In this document: positions 1 to 8,607 of the stretch, one piece after another | Layout of the letters: the number at the start of each line of letters is the position of its first letter | Position numbering within the stretch: the first letter of the stretch is position 1 | Assembly (NCBI GenBank): GCA_028694375.1 | Contig: JAQUTN010000005.1 | Span: 1 to 39,577, forward strand | Length of the DNA: 39,577 bases | From: Bacteroidales bacterium | Lineage (GTDB): Bacteria; Bacteroidota; Bacteroidia; Bacteroidales; UBA1402 | Direction of reading: 5' to 3' | Made by a program: the position numbers and the translations under genes | The notes under the pieces: model-generated | Databases searched by the model: none | Seen by the model: only the letters and a program-made list of their open reading frames with translations | Told to the model about the DNA's origin: nothing

Positions 1-338
1 CCCATCAATTTTTCACTGCTGTTTCCAACAAGCTTATTCTCGACAATCTCATTTATTTGCTCGAGAACAGGCATCCTCTCAGAATCCGCATTCCCGTCAT
101 TCCCGAGGTAAATTTCAATCAGGAAAATACGACTGAATGCCTGCGTTTCTTAGCGGCCCACCCAGGCAACATTCTGGGAGTAGACCTCTTACCCTATCAC
201 AATATGGCCAACCACAAATACCTGCGATTCAAAAAAGAGAATGCGCTGAGTTCGCTGCAAACACTGCCCAAATCGAGCTTAAAAACGATGAAGGAACAAT
301 TTGAGCGAGCCGGATTTGAAACAAAAATCGGAGGTTAA
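1..338 (+). CDS. Glycyl-radical enzyme activating protein, C-terminal part (5' end outside window)
   Basis: The reading frame is open from base 3, so the gene begins upstream of the window; only about 111 residues remain. The C-terminal hallmarks of the radical-SAM PflA-type activases are visible: a stretch reading RIRIPVIPEVNF, then LLPYHNMANHKY, then a short helical tail. The [4Fe-4S]-binding CxxxCxxC motif would lie upstream and cannot be checked. Family knowledge: these enzymes cleave S-adenosylmethionine and abstract H from a Gly of the partner enzyme. The partner is evidently the glycyl-radical enzyme starting 19 bases after this stop codon, so the pair is very probably co-transcribed. 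Substrate specificity is assigned only through that partner. Confidence 0.88.
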   Translation, partial: HQFFTAVSNKLILDNLIYLLENRHPLRIRIPVIPEVNFNQENTTECLRFLAAHPGNILGVDLLPYHNMANHKYLRFKKENALSSLQTLPKSSLKTMKEQFERAGFETKIGG

Positions 339-357
339 CCTTAATCCACATAGTTTT

Positions 358-2724
358 ATGATGACCGAACGTATTAAACAACTTCGCCGGAAAAGCCTGG
401 AGGCTGTCAACAGCATTAATGCCGAAAGAGCTTTACTGATTACAGAATTCTACAGCAAACACCTGGCATTTGGTGACTCTGTACCGGTACAGCGGGCCAA
501 GTCTTTGCAATATATTTTAAGAAACAAAAGCATCTGCATCAACGACAATGAGCTGATTGTGGGTGAACGCGGGCCGGCTCCCAAAGCAACTCCCACTTAT
601 CCTGAAATCAACGTGCATTCGCTGCAGGATCTTGATATTCTCGATACCAGAGAAAAGGTCTGGTTCCGTGTGGACAAAGAGACCCGAAAAGCTTATGAAG
701 ACCTCATCATTCCATTCTGGAAAGGACGTTGCAACCGCGACCGTGTTATGGAGAGCATGAGTCCAGAATGGCTGAACGCTTATCAGGCGGGCATCTTTAC
801 GGAATTTATGGAACAACGGGCTCCCGGCCATACGGTGGCAGGCTATAAATTGTTTCAAAAAGGAATGCTGGATATTCTCGAGGATATAAAGCAAAGCCGC
901 GCCAATATTGTCCCCTTGAACGATCCGGCCGCCTACGACAAGCTGGAGGAACTCAAAGCCATGGAAATAGCTGCCCATGCCATCATGGAATATGCCGAAC
1001 GCCATGCTCAGAAACTAGAGGAATTGGCTGCTGCCGAAACAAAGGAGACACGCCGTCGGGAATTGCTTAAGATGGCTGGCATCTGTCGTCGGGTTCCGGC
1101 TCATGCACCCTCCAATTTTCACGAAGTACTGCAACATTATTGGTTTATCCATCTCGGAGTGATCACCGAGCTCAATCCCTGGGATTCTTTCAATCCCGGA
1201 CGACTGGACCAGCACCTCTATCCTTTTTATCAGGCAGAAACAGCTGCCGGAAGCCTTAGCAAAGACCAGGCCATTGAAATCCTGCAATCTTTCTGGATTA
1301 AATTCAATAATCACCCGGCTCCTCCCAAAGTGGGCATCACCGCTCAGGAAAGCAACACCTACACCGATTTCTCACTGATCAATCACGGAGGTCTTACTCC
1401 CGATGGGAAGGACGCAGTGAACGAAATGAGTTTTATCCTGCTGGACGTAATCGAAGAAATGAGACTGCTGCAACCTAGTTCTATGGTGCAGTTAAGCGAA
1501 AAAAATCCCGACGCCTTTATTGAACGGGCCGTAAAAATCACCAAAACAGGTTTTGGGCAACCTTCTGTTTTCAACACCGATGCTATTATACAAGAACTTC
1601 TAAATCAAGGTAAAAGTCTCGAAGATGCCCGTAACGGAGGTTGCAGTGGTTGCGTTGAAGCAGGCGCTTTTGGCACCGAAAGCTATATTCTGACCGGTTA
1701 CTTCAACCTGCCCAAAATCCTGGAAGTAACCCTGCACGACGGTTTTGATCCCCGCACCGGGAAGCAAATCGGACTACATACCGGAGATGTGGATTCTTTT
1801 AGCTCCTTTGAATCTTTCCTGGTCGCTTACAAGGCTCAGGTGGAACACTTTGTTCGCATCAAGCTGGCCGGAAGCAACCTGATTGAAAGCATCTTTATGA
1901 AACACGTGCCCACTCCCTTCCTATCGTTATTCATAGACGATTGTGTTGCCAAAGGCATGGATTATGTAGGTGGGGGAACCCGCTACAATACCAATTATCT
2001 GCAGGGCGTGGGCCTGGGAACCATCACCGATTCACTGACTGCTGTCAAGTTGCATGTTTTCGACAACAAAAGCATAGCTTTCAGCAAGTTTGTCCAAGCC
2101 CTTGAAAACAATTTTGTCGGGGCAGAGGAGCTGCGTTACCAACTCTTGTACAAAACCCCAAAATACGGCAACGACGACGATGTGGCCGATGCTCACCTGG
2201 CCGAAGTCTTTGATATTTATTATCGTGCCGTCAACGGACATGTCAGCCCCCGGGGAGCCCAATACCGCATCAATCTTTTGCCAACTACCTGTCATGTGTA
2301 TTTTGGCAGCGTCATGCACGCCAGCCCCGACGGACGCAAATCGGGCCTGCCGGTTTCCGAAGGCATCTCTCCCGTTCAGGGAGCCGACAAAAAAGGGCCG
2401 ACCTCTGTACTGAAATCTGCAGCCAAAATCGATCATCTGCATACCGGGGGCACTCTGCTTAATCAAAAATTCAGCCCCGCTTTTTTTGAAAACGATGAGG
2501 CTATACGTAAGCTGGGGCAATTGATCAGGGCTTATTTCAAAATGAACGGCCACCACATTCAATTCAATGTGGTTGACGCAGAAACGCTGAGGGATGCGCA
2601 AAAACATCCCGAGCGCCATCAGGGCTTAATTGTTCGGGTGGCCGGGTACAGCGATTATTTCAACGACCTTGGTACCGATCTTCAAAACGAGATCATCCAG
2701 CGGACGGAACACGAGTCGATTTAA
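358..2724 (+). CDS. hypD: Glycyl-radical enzyme, trans-4-hydroxy-L-proline dehydratase (HypD) type
   Basis: 788 residues from the ATG at 358. The active-site loop reads GGCSGCVEAG, with Cys432 as presumed thiyl radical and Glu434 two residues on. The C-terminal radical loop is RVAGYSDYF with Gly763. Length, Cys, Glu and Gly positions fall within two residues of those I recall for Clostridioides difficile HypD (789 aa; C434, E436, G765). The following region (TGYFNLPKILEVTL, then RYNTNYLQGVGLGT) also resembles HypD rather than CutC, PflB or diol dehydratases. HypD dehydrates trans-4-hydroxy-L-proline to pyrroline-5-carboxylate, normally reduced to proline by ProC; no proC is in the window. The frame is open back to a TTG at 301 inside the activase gene, but 358 (or 361) fits the family better. 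An uncharacterised sister specificity is possible. Confidence 0.8.
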   Translation: MMTERIKQLRRKSLEAVNSINAERALLITEFYSKHLAFGDSVPVQRAKSLQYILRNKSICINDNELIVGERGPAPKATPTYPEINVHSLQDLDILDTREKVWFRVDKETRKAYEDLIIPFWKGRCNRDRVMESMSPEWLNAYQAGIFTEFMEQRAPGHTVAGYKLFQKGMLDILEDIKQSRANIVPLNDPAAYDKLEELKAMEIAAHAIMEYAERHAQKLEELAAAETKETRRRELLKMAGICRRVPAHAPSNFHEVLQHYWFIHLGVITELNPWDSFNPGRLDQHLYPFYQAETAAGSLSKDQAIEILQSFWIKFNNHPAPPKVGITAQESNTYTDFSLINHGGLTPDGKDAVNEMSFILLDVIEEMRLLQPSSMVQLSEKNPDAFIERAVKITKTGFGQPSVFNTDAIIQELLNQGKSLEDARNGGCSGCVEAGAFGTESYILTGYFNLPKILEVTLHDGFDPRTGKQIGLHTGDVDSFSSFESFLVAYKAQVEHFVRIKLAGSNLIESIFMKHVPTPFLSLFIDDCVAKGMDYVGGGTRYNTNYLQGVGLGTITDSLTAVKLHVFDNKSIAFSKFVQALENNFVGAEELRYQLLYKTPKYGNDDDVADAHLAEVFDIYYRAVNGHVSPRGAQYRINLLPTTCHVYFGSVMHASPDGRKSGLPVSEGISPVQGADKKGPTSVLKSAAKIDHLHTGGTLLNQKFSPAFFENDEAIRKLGQLIRAYFKMNGHHIQFNVVDAETLRDAQKHPERHQGLIVRVAGYSDYFNDLGTDLQNEIIQRTEHESI

Positions 2725-2750
2725 TCCGGGAATCTCTTTCTGCGCTAAGG

Positions 2751-4814
2751 CTATTTTTCTACTCGTATTCTGGCGTCTACCGCAAAGATGCCTTTGTCTG
2801 TTGCTATCAGGGGATTAATGTCCATTTCCTTGATTTCTTTGGCAAATCGCAAGAGGGTAGATAATCGGACTATTATGTCGGCGTATTGTTGCTCGCCCAG
2901 TCCTTTTTGCCCCCGCACTCCTTTTATAATGGGATAACTGCGAAGAGAACGGATCATGGAAAAAGTTTCTTCGTACGATAAGGGGGCCAGGCCATAGGAA
3001 ACGTCTTTGAGTATTTCGACAAAAATACCCCCAAGGCCGCAAAAAACCACATGTCCGAAACGATCTTCGTAATTGGCACCTATATAAAGCTCCTGCCCTT
3101 TTAACATGGGCTGAATCAGCAAGGCTGTGACTTCGGGAATATTCATCATACGTTCGTATTCCACTTGTAAATGTTCACTGCTGCGCACATTTAGGGCAAC
3201 GCCTCCAATGTCGGTTTTGTGTACCGGACCCACCACCTTCAAAACAACCGGATAACCGGTTTTTTGGGCAAAAGCCTTCAAGGCATCCACATCATCCGTA
3301 ACCAATTCGTCAACTAAAGGAATCCTGGCCAGATTCAGCAGCGAACGTACATCCTGTGGACTTAAAAAGCCACTGTAATCAAGATGATCTATCTTTTTAC
3401 GTACTTCGGGTACATCAACTCCATAGAGCTGTATATCTCGGCTGGCAGGGGTTGGTGTATTCAAGACCCGCGAAAGAGCCGTCCCCAGAGTCACTTCGTC
3501 CGAAAAATTGACGTGGCCCTTTTTAACAAAACTTTTCACTTCGGGGCCGGCTGTCACGATCGAGGGCAAGACCGGGAAAATCGGCTTGGAACATTCTTCC
3601 ATTTTTTTGTGCAAGACTTCGTAGGCATCGTAAACCTTGACCAAACCGGGGCTGCCAAAAATGACCATCATCAGGTTGATGTTGTCAAAATGTTTTTCAC
3701 AATAATCGATGGCTGTTGCCAGGTGTTCGGGAGTGCCTGTACCAACCAAATCGATGGGGTTGCCTACTGCCGCTCCGGGCAATAATTTTGTTTTCAATTC
3801 CTCTACTCTATCCCCTTCCAACAAGGGCACGTTGATATGTCCCTTCGACAAGGCATCGGCCAACATCACTGCCGGACCTCCGGCCTGGGTAATTATGGCG
3901 CAATTTTTCCCTTTGGCTTCTTTAAGGGTGAATATGCTGGCAACAGTGGTCAATTCCTCGCGACTGTAACAGCGTACGATGCCGGTTTTGCGAAACAAAG
4001 CCTCCACAGCTGAATCGCTGCTGGCAATGGCGGCTGTATGCGAGGAGGCTGCTCTTTTTCCGGAATCACTGCTTCCGGCCTTTATGGCGGCTATCTTACA
4101 GCCTTTTTTTATCAGCGAAGAGGCATGATACAACATTTTGTCAGGATTCTTAACTTGCTCCACATACAACATTTTTATTTTAGAATCGCGCAGGGGATCA
4201 AAATTCAGATCCATGTATTCCAGTACATCTTCTACCCCGTTTTGCTTGCTGTTTCCTACCGACCAGACCGAAGAAAAACGCAAGCCTTTCATCAGGGCCG
4301 ATTCTATGATAAAAAGGGCTGTGCCCCCGGAACTGGAAATAAAATCTACTCCTTCGTTATGAAATTCCGGAACCGGTTGCGTGAACACTCCATGGTAATT
4401 CATATTCATAACGCCTATGCAATTCGGACCAATCAGTGCTGTGTTGGTTTCCTCCACGATTTTGAGGAGCTGTTCTTCCAAAACAGCTCCTGCTTTGGTC
4501 TCTTCACCAAAGCCGGCTGAAACCACTATAAAAGCTTTGACATTTTTTTCTTTTGCCAGGATTTCAAGCATTGCCGGGCAGGCTGCCGCAGGAATAGACA
4601 GAATAGCCAGTTCTACCTCGGGGATATCTTTTATATTTTTGAAGTTTCTGAGGCCTTGAATGTCGCCCTCTTCTTTGTGATTCACGGTGTAAAGTTCCCC
4701 CCTGAACTTACCTTCGATAAGGTTGCGTACTATACGGCCACCGGGTTTATGTACGTTGTTTGAGCCGCCTACAACAACTATGCTTTTAGGATTGATGAGT
4801 TCTTGGTTAATCAT
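2751..4814 (-). CDS. Acetate/acyl-CoA ligase (ADP-forming), fused alpha-beta chain
   Basis: 687 residues. Order of domains: CoA-binding Rossmann domain (about 1-130, SIVVVGGSNN near the N-terminus), two succinyl-CoA-synthetase-like domains (about 150-460; phosphohistidine candidate His259 in AASSHTAAIA), then an ATP-grasp domain (about 480-687) with a second His532 in VHKTDIGGV. This is the single-chain form of the family that makes ATP from ADP, phosphate and an acyl-CoA, releasing acetate or another acid. The frame extends to 4874, but a TATATTTG promoter box at 4850-4857 lies inside that extension, so the ATG at 4814 is chosen. It converges on the HypD-like gene with a 26-base gap. Acyl specificity (acetyl, propionyl, branched or aryl) cannot be read from sequence. 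Confidence 0.88.
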   Translation of the reverse strand: MINQELINPKSIVVVGGSNNVHKPGGRIVRNLIEGKFRGELYTVNHKEEGDIQGLRNFKNIKDIPEVELAILSIPAAACPAMLEILAKEKNVKAFIVVSAGFGEETKAGAVLEEQLLKIVEETNTALIGPNCIGVMNMNYHGVFTQPVPEFHNEGVDFISSSGGTALFIIESALMKGLRFSSVWSVGNSKQNGVEDVLEYMDLNFDPLRDSKIKMLYVEQVKNPDKMLYHASSLIKKGCKIAAIKAGSSDSGKRAASSHTAAIASSDSAVEALFRKTGIVRCYSREELTTVASIFTLKEAKGKNCAIITQAGGPAVMLADALSKGHINVPLLEGDRVEELKTKLLPGAAVGNPIDLVGTGTPEHLATAIDYCEKHFDNINLMMVIFGSPGLVKVYDAYEVLHKKMEECSKPIFPVLPSIVTAGPEVKSFVKKGHVNFSDEVTLGTALSRVLNTPTPASRDIQLYGVDVPEVRKKIDHLDYSGFLSPQDVRSLLNLARIPLVDELVTDDVDALKAFAQKTGYPVVLKVVGPVHKTDIGGVALNVRSSEHLQVEYERMMNIPEVTALLIQPMLKGQELYIGANYEDRFGHVVFCGLGGIFVEILKDVSYGLAPLSYEETFSMIRSLRSYPIIKGVRGQKGLGEQQYADIIVRLSTLLRFAKEIKEMDINPLIATDKGIFAVDARIRVEK

Positions 4815-4849
4815 AGATTCAAGGTTTAAATAGCTAGCCGGACAAAGGA

Positions 4850-4857
4850 CAAATATA
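4850..4857 (-). promoter_or_regulatory. Promoter -7 box (TATATTTG) of the ADP-forming synthetase gene
   Basis: On the minus strand the bases read TATATTTG, matching the Bacteroidota TAnnTTTG consensus, with the ATG at 4814 about 35 bases downstream. No clear -33 TTG was found. It decides the start codon because the longer frame would begin upstream of the promoter. Confidence 0.55.
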
Positions 4858-4923
4858 ATTTTTTTTAGCTGCATAAATTGCTAGTAAGGATTTTTTGTCG
4901 GATATTTATCCAAAATCTATACT

Positions 4924-6306
4924 ATGTTTTCATCTCAAACTTATATTCAACGACGTAATACTCTTTGCAATTCACTGGACGAAGGTCTTGTTCTATTGAT
5001 GGGCAACAACGAAAGCCCTATGAACTACGCCGACAACACCTATCCATATCGGCAAGACAGCAGTTTTCTTTATTACATCGGGCTGGACGAGCCAGGATTA
5101 ATTGCCCTTATAGATATCAACGAAGCTCAAACTATCCTTTTCGGCAAAGAAGCAAGCATTGACGATATTGTATGGATGGGGCCTCAAACTAGTCTTGCCG
5201 AAAAGGCTCTTAAATCGGGCATTACAAAAAGCCTTGATTTCGATACTATTTATGATATTCTTAATAAAGCAAAAGCTCAGGGCAGAACAATCCATTTTCT
5301 CCCTCCTTATCGAGTTGACAATAAAATTTGGCTGTCTAAGGCTTTAGGTTTGCCAACTGAGGCATTGAAGGAGCTGGCATCCCTAAGTTTAATCAAAGCC
5401 GTAGTTCAACAACGTGAAATCAAATCCGAAGAAGAAATCGAAGAAATTGAAAAAGCAGTAGACACTTCGGTGGATATGCATGTCGCTGCCATTAAAACGG
5501 CCAGGCCGGGAATGAGCGAAGCACAGGTGGCTGCCGAAGTGCACCGTATTGCACTTGCTCAGGGCGGAAACATTTCTTTCCCTATAATCGCCACCGTAAA
5601 CGGCCAGACTTTGCACAATCACTATCACGGAAATATACTTAAGGAAGGCGATTTATTTTTGCTCGATGCAGGCGCTGAAACAACCAGGCATTATTCGGGA
5701 GATCTTTCAAGTACTTTTCCTGTCAGCAATACTTTCACACCTCTCCAAAAGATCATTTATGAAGCCAGTTTGAGAGCACACCGGGCTGCCGTAAACAGCC
5801 TGGCTCCCGGCAGTAGTTTTCGTGAGGTACATCGAGCTGCCTGTTTATCAATTATTGACAGCATGATCGGATTAGGTTTAATGAAGGGGGATCCTGCTGA
5901 TGCCTTTGAACAGGGAGCTCATGCCTTGTTTCTTCCCTGCGGCACCGGGCATCAAATGGGTCTGGATGTACACGATATGGAAGATCTCGGCGAATTATGG
6001 GTAGGTTACGACGGTGAGCCCAAAAGCACTCAATTTGGTTTAAAATCGCTTCGTTTTGCCAAGAAACTAAAACCCGGGCATGTTTTTACCATTGAGCCGG
6101 GCATCTACTTTATTCCCGAACTTATTGATTTATGGAAAGCAGAAAAAAAACACAGTGATTTTTTGTGCTGGAACGAAATTGAAAAATTCAGAAACTTCGG
6201 CGGCATACGTAACGAAGAAGATTATCTTATTACGTCAGGCAACTTTCGTCTGCTGGGAAACAAGCGAAAACCCATGACTGTCCGCGAAGTGGAGGCTCTG
6301 AGATAA
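4924..6306 (+). CDS. pepP: Aminopeptidase P family protein (Xaa-Pro aminopeptidase)
   Basis: 460 residues, usual length for the AMP_N plus M24 architecture. An N-terminal creatinase-like domain (about 1-165) includes YPYRQDSSFLYYIGL. The C-terminal pita-bread domain shows all five metal ligands in order: Asp248 (LLDAGAE), Asp260 (YSGDLSSTFP), His343 (GTGHQMGLDVHD), Glu391 (FTIEPGIYF) and Glu431 (GGIRNEEDYL). It removes the N-terminal residue from peptides with proline in second position, using two Mn(II) ions. No signal peptide, so it is probably cytoplasmic. It is divergent from the synthetase gene. No TAnnTTTG box was recognised just upstream, although the ATG at 4924 fits the family N-terminus. 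Confidence 0.92.
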   Translation: MFSSQTYIQRRNTLCNSLDEGLVLLMGNNESPMNYADNTYPYRQDSSFLYYIGLDEPGLIALIDINEAQTILFGKEASIDDIVWMGPQTSLAEKALKSGITKSLDFDTIYDILNKAKAQGRTIHFLPPYRVDNKIWLSKALGLPTEALKELASLSLIKAVVQQREIKSEEEIEEIEKAVDTSVDMHVAAIKTARPGMSEAQVAAEVHRIALAQGGNISFPIIATVNGQTLHNHYHGNILKEGDLFLLDAGAETTRHYSGDLSSTFPVSNTFTPLQKIIYEASLRAHRAAVNSLAPGSSFREVHRAACLSIIDSMIGLGLMKGDPADAFEQGAHALFLPCGTGHQMGLDVHDMEDLGELWVGYDGEPKSTQFGLKSLRFAKKLKPGHVFTIEPGIYFIPELIDLWKAEKKHSDFLCWNEIEKFRNFGGIRNEEDYLITSGNFRLLGNKRKPMTVREVEALR

Positions 6307-6380
6307 TACCCACAGCTTAAACTTCTATACTGAAAGTATCTGATAAGATTGTGAGTTTGATAATAAAGTAATCCTGTTGC

Positions 6381-6605
6381 TTAATTGTTTGTTGGCTCGT
6401 CTTTGTCCTCCTTTTTTTTACCTGGGACAAAACTCAGTAATAAACCCCCAAAAACCAAGCCCCATAAGGTACTAAGGTAAGGCGAGGATTTTATGGGACA
6501 GCTGCCACTCCGGCAACCTACAAAATACCAATAAAGAAATCCGCCTAAGGCGCCGAAAACGGCTCCAAGGATTATCCAGCTATTTTTTGAAAGAAATTTT
6601 TTCAT
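6381..6605 (-). CDS. Small DUF6132-like membrane protein
   Basis: 74 residues from the ATG at 6605; an in-frame ATG at 6626 would add seven residues. Two hydrophobic segments (about 8-26 and 46-60) flank a loop reading VGCRSGSCPIKSSPY, followed by a charged Lys/Asp/Glu tail. The GCxSGSCPI-type loop between two helices is the pattern I associate with DUF6132 proteins, common in Bacteroidota and without an established function. The two Cys could bind a metal or form a redox pair, but that is speculation. It points toward pepP and ends 74 bases from its stop codon. Not obviously in an operon. Confidence 0.7.
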   Translation of the reverse strand: MKKFLSKNSWIILGAVFGALGGFLYWYFVGCRSGSCPIKSSPYLSTLWGLVFGGLLLSFVPGKKKEDKDEPTNN

Positions 6606-6676
6606 ATTCAATTTTTTTTTAAACATAATGCTTTATTTAAACATTTATTATTACTTTTCGGCTCGAAATATAAATT

Positions 6677-6690
6677 CCCCCCAAGGGGGG
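6677..6690. repeat. Perfect C6-AA-G6 dyad upstream of the lipoprotein promoter
   Basis: Six C, two A, six G in an otherwise AT-rich intergenic region, 23 bases upstream of a TACTTTTG box. The two-base centre is too short for a relaxed hairpin, so a protein site or chance are the likely readings. Direct observation; function unknown. Confidence 0.4.
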
Positions 6691-6713
6691 TGAGGCACAT
6701 GCTGAACACACTC

Positions 6714-6721
6714 TACTTTTG
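6714..6721 (+). promoter_or_regulatory. Promoter -7 box (TACTTTTG) of the beta-helix lipoprotein gene
   Basis: Exact match to TAnnTTTG, 34 bases upstream of the ATG at 6756, predicting a leader of about 30 nt. No clear TTG at the expected -33 distance. Confidence 0.55.
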
Positions 6722-6755
6722 AACAAAAATACAACTCTTTTAATACTTTTATCTC

Positions 6756-8471
6756 ATGAAAACACTTAATTCTAAATGGAGCACGATTGCCATTATGCTT
6801 TCTGCTATCTTTTTATTTTCATCTGCCTGCGATCAGATACCCGAAATTGATCCTAATTTAATCGGTGCCGAAAACAGCCTAATCAACACACCGACCACCT
6901 GGGAAGCCAACTCCGTCAAGACCATTGACTGTGCTCTGATTATTAACTCCATCCTGACCATCGAAGAGGGCTCCACCATTAAATTCACAGAAAACGGCAG
7001 CCTTTTGATAGGCTCTTCTACTAATGCCGCGCTGGTGGCTGATGGTTCAGCCGAAAAACCGATATTGTTTACAGGAGCCCTCAGTGACGACGAAGGCAGT
7101 TGGTATGGCATTAGTTTTGGGGCAAACAATTTATCGAATACTACTGTTCTAAAAAATTGCACTATCCAGGGAGCCGGCAAAAACAACCAGCCGGCAATTA
7201 CTGTGGACAACACCAACATTTCGATGGATTCCTGTACAGTCAGGTACTGTATGGCTGAAGGTATTGATCTCAAAAACGATGGTGGTTTTAGCAATTTTCA
7301 ACACAACCACATTGCCTATTGCGGCAGTTACCTTATGGCAGGAGAGCCCAACCAGTTATTGGGACTGAACAACAACAACAGCTTTGTCGAAAACCTGGGT
7401 AAAAACCTGCTCATTAAATCCGGAGCTGTTTCTACAACAGGCAGCCTGACAAAACTCAATGTTCCCTACATTGTTCTGGGAACCCTGGATGTTCTGGGTG
7501 CGGAACTCAGCATAGAACCCGGGGTAAGCCTGCTGTTCGAAAGCAATTCTGAGCTTAAGGTCGGTGAAGGGCAATACGCGGCATTAATTGCAGAGGGCAC
7601 CGAACAAGAGCCTATTGTTTTTGGTTCCTCTGCTCAAACTCCACAAGCCGGCGATTGGATGGGAATAGGATTTTATTCATCAAATTCGTCCACAAAATCT
7701 ATCATCAAACATGCTATTATAGAATATGCCGGCAATTCCAGTTATTACGACGGAGCTATTCAGAACAATAGCGGGTTTGCCATGGAAAACACTACCCTGC
7801 GCCACAGTAATACGAACGGTATACTTTGTTACCAGGATGGATATTTTACCTCTTTCAAAAACAACACAATAGGTAACTGCGCCAAAGATCCCATTGTTAT
7901 ATGGGCCGAAAATGCGCACAGCATAGGTCTAAACAACACTATTACTGCCTCTGCCGGGATGGGGGTTAAAATTGAAGGCTCCTATGTTACCAAAGATGTT
8001 AGGTGGATTAAACAAAGCGTACCTTATATCATCAACGGCGGAATTACCATAACCACAGAAACCGGGAATGCAAAACTGAGCATAGATCCCGGGACTAAGC
8101 TGGCTTTTCAAAGTGGCGTAAAACTTTACGTTGCAGATAACGGAGCCTTATCTGCTGCCGGTAAAGCCGATTCTATGATTGTTTTCACCTCCAATGCCAC
8201 TACACCATCGTCCGGAGATTGGGCAGGAATTGAATTTCTGGAAGGCACCCGGGCCGGAACTCTGCTGGATTATTGCGTAGTTGAATATGCCGGACATTAT
8301 GATCTTTTCAATATCGGAATAAGCACATCCAATGTCAGTATAACAAATTCAATTATCAGGCATTCCAGCAAATACGGCATTTATATTCACTGGAACGATC
8401 CGGCCTACAGTCCTACTATTCAAAACAACAACTACGCAGGGAACGAATTTGATGTTTACTATGAGCAATAA
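6756..8471 (+). CDS. Lipoprotein with three tandem parallel beta-helix units
   Basis: 571 residues. An N-terminal hydrophobic segment (11-22) ends in a lipobox LFSSAC with Cys25, so it should be lipidated and membrane anchored. The rest consists of three units starting near residues 50, 235 and 423. Each begins with a strand-rich segment containing (I/L)xPG or (I/E)EG-S/T, continues with an ALxAxG-plus-P(I)(L/V)F stretch, and contains a W-x-G-I-x-F signature (W116, W301, W489). They then run into short N/C-rich coils such as NCTIQGAG and HAIIEYAG, typical of right-handed parallel beta-helices of the pectate-lyase fold. No catalytic residues of a known polysaccharide lyase were recognised. A binding or surface adhesion role is as plausible as carbohydrate degradation. 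Its own promoter and a downstream hairpin suggest a monocistronic gene. Confidence 0.8.
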   Translation: MKTLNSKWSTIAIMLSAIFLFSSACDQIPEIDPNLIGAENSLINTPTTWEANSVKTIDCALIINSILTIEEGSTIKFTENGSLLIGSSTNAALVADGSAEKPILFTGALSDDEGSWYGISFGANNLSNTTVLKNCTIQGAGKNNQPAITVDNTNISMDSCTVRYCMAEGIDLKNDGGFSNFQHNHIAYCGSYLMAGEPNQLLGLNNNNSFVENLGKNLLIKSGAVSTTGSLTKLNVPYIVLGTLDVLGAELSIEPGVSLLFESNSELKVGEGQYAALIAEGTEQEPIVFGSSAQTPQAGDWMGIGFYSSNSSTKSIIKHAIIEYAGNSSYYDGAIQNNSGFAMENTTLRHSNTNGILCYQDGYFTSFKNNTIGNCAKDPIVIWAENAHSIGLNNTITASAGMGVKIEGSYVTKDVRWIKQSVPYIINGGITITTETGNAKLSIDPGTKLAFQSGVKLYVADNGALSAAGKADSMIVFTSNATTPSSGDWAGIEFLEGTRAGTLLDYCVVEYAGHYDLFNIGISTSNVSITNSIIRHSSKYGIYIHWNDPAYSPTIQNNNYAGNEFDVYYEQ

Positions 8472-8558
8472 ATTGTCTTTGAACTCTTCCTTAACCCTGA
8501 CAAAATCTAAGGAAGTATAGGTTTTCAATTATTGGCTAAACGATTGATAATGTATGGG

Positions 8559-8590
8559 AAGGAGGATGTTTCTTTTTAGACATCCTCTTT
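8559..8590 (+). terminator. Hairpin terminator after the beta-helix lipoprotein gene
   Basis: AAGGAGGATGT (8559-8569) pairs with ACATCCTCTTT (8580-8590), an 11-bp stem with one G-T wobble and a 10-base T-rich loop, followed by CTTATTAT. It lies 88 bases after the lipoprotein stop and directly before the next promoter box. The U-tract is imperfect, so efficiency is uncertain. Confidence 0.55.
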
Positions 8591-8595
8591 CTTAT

Positions 8596-8603
8596 TATCT
8601 TTG
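8596..8603 (+). promoter_or_regulatory. Promoter -7 box (TATCTTTG) only four bases from a start codon
   Basis: Exact TAnnTTTG match. Four bases (CCGC) separate it from the ATG at 8608. With the usual spacing the transcript would start on or next to the A of the ATG, giving a leaderless or near-leaderless mRNA. It also excludes the alternative upstream start at 8554. Confidence 0.6.
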
Positions 8604-8607
8604 CCGC

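Noticed and set aside
2032-2619. 195-codon minus-strand frame inside the glycyl-radical enzyme gene
   Set aside because: Opposes the catalytic C-terminus of a clear enzyme gene; no recognisable features.
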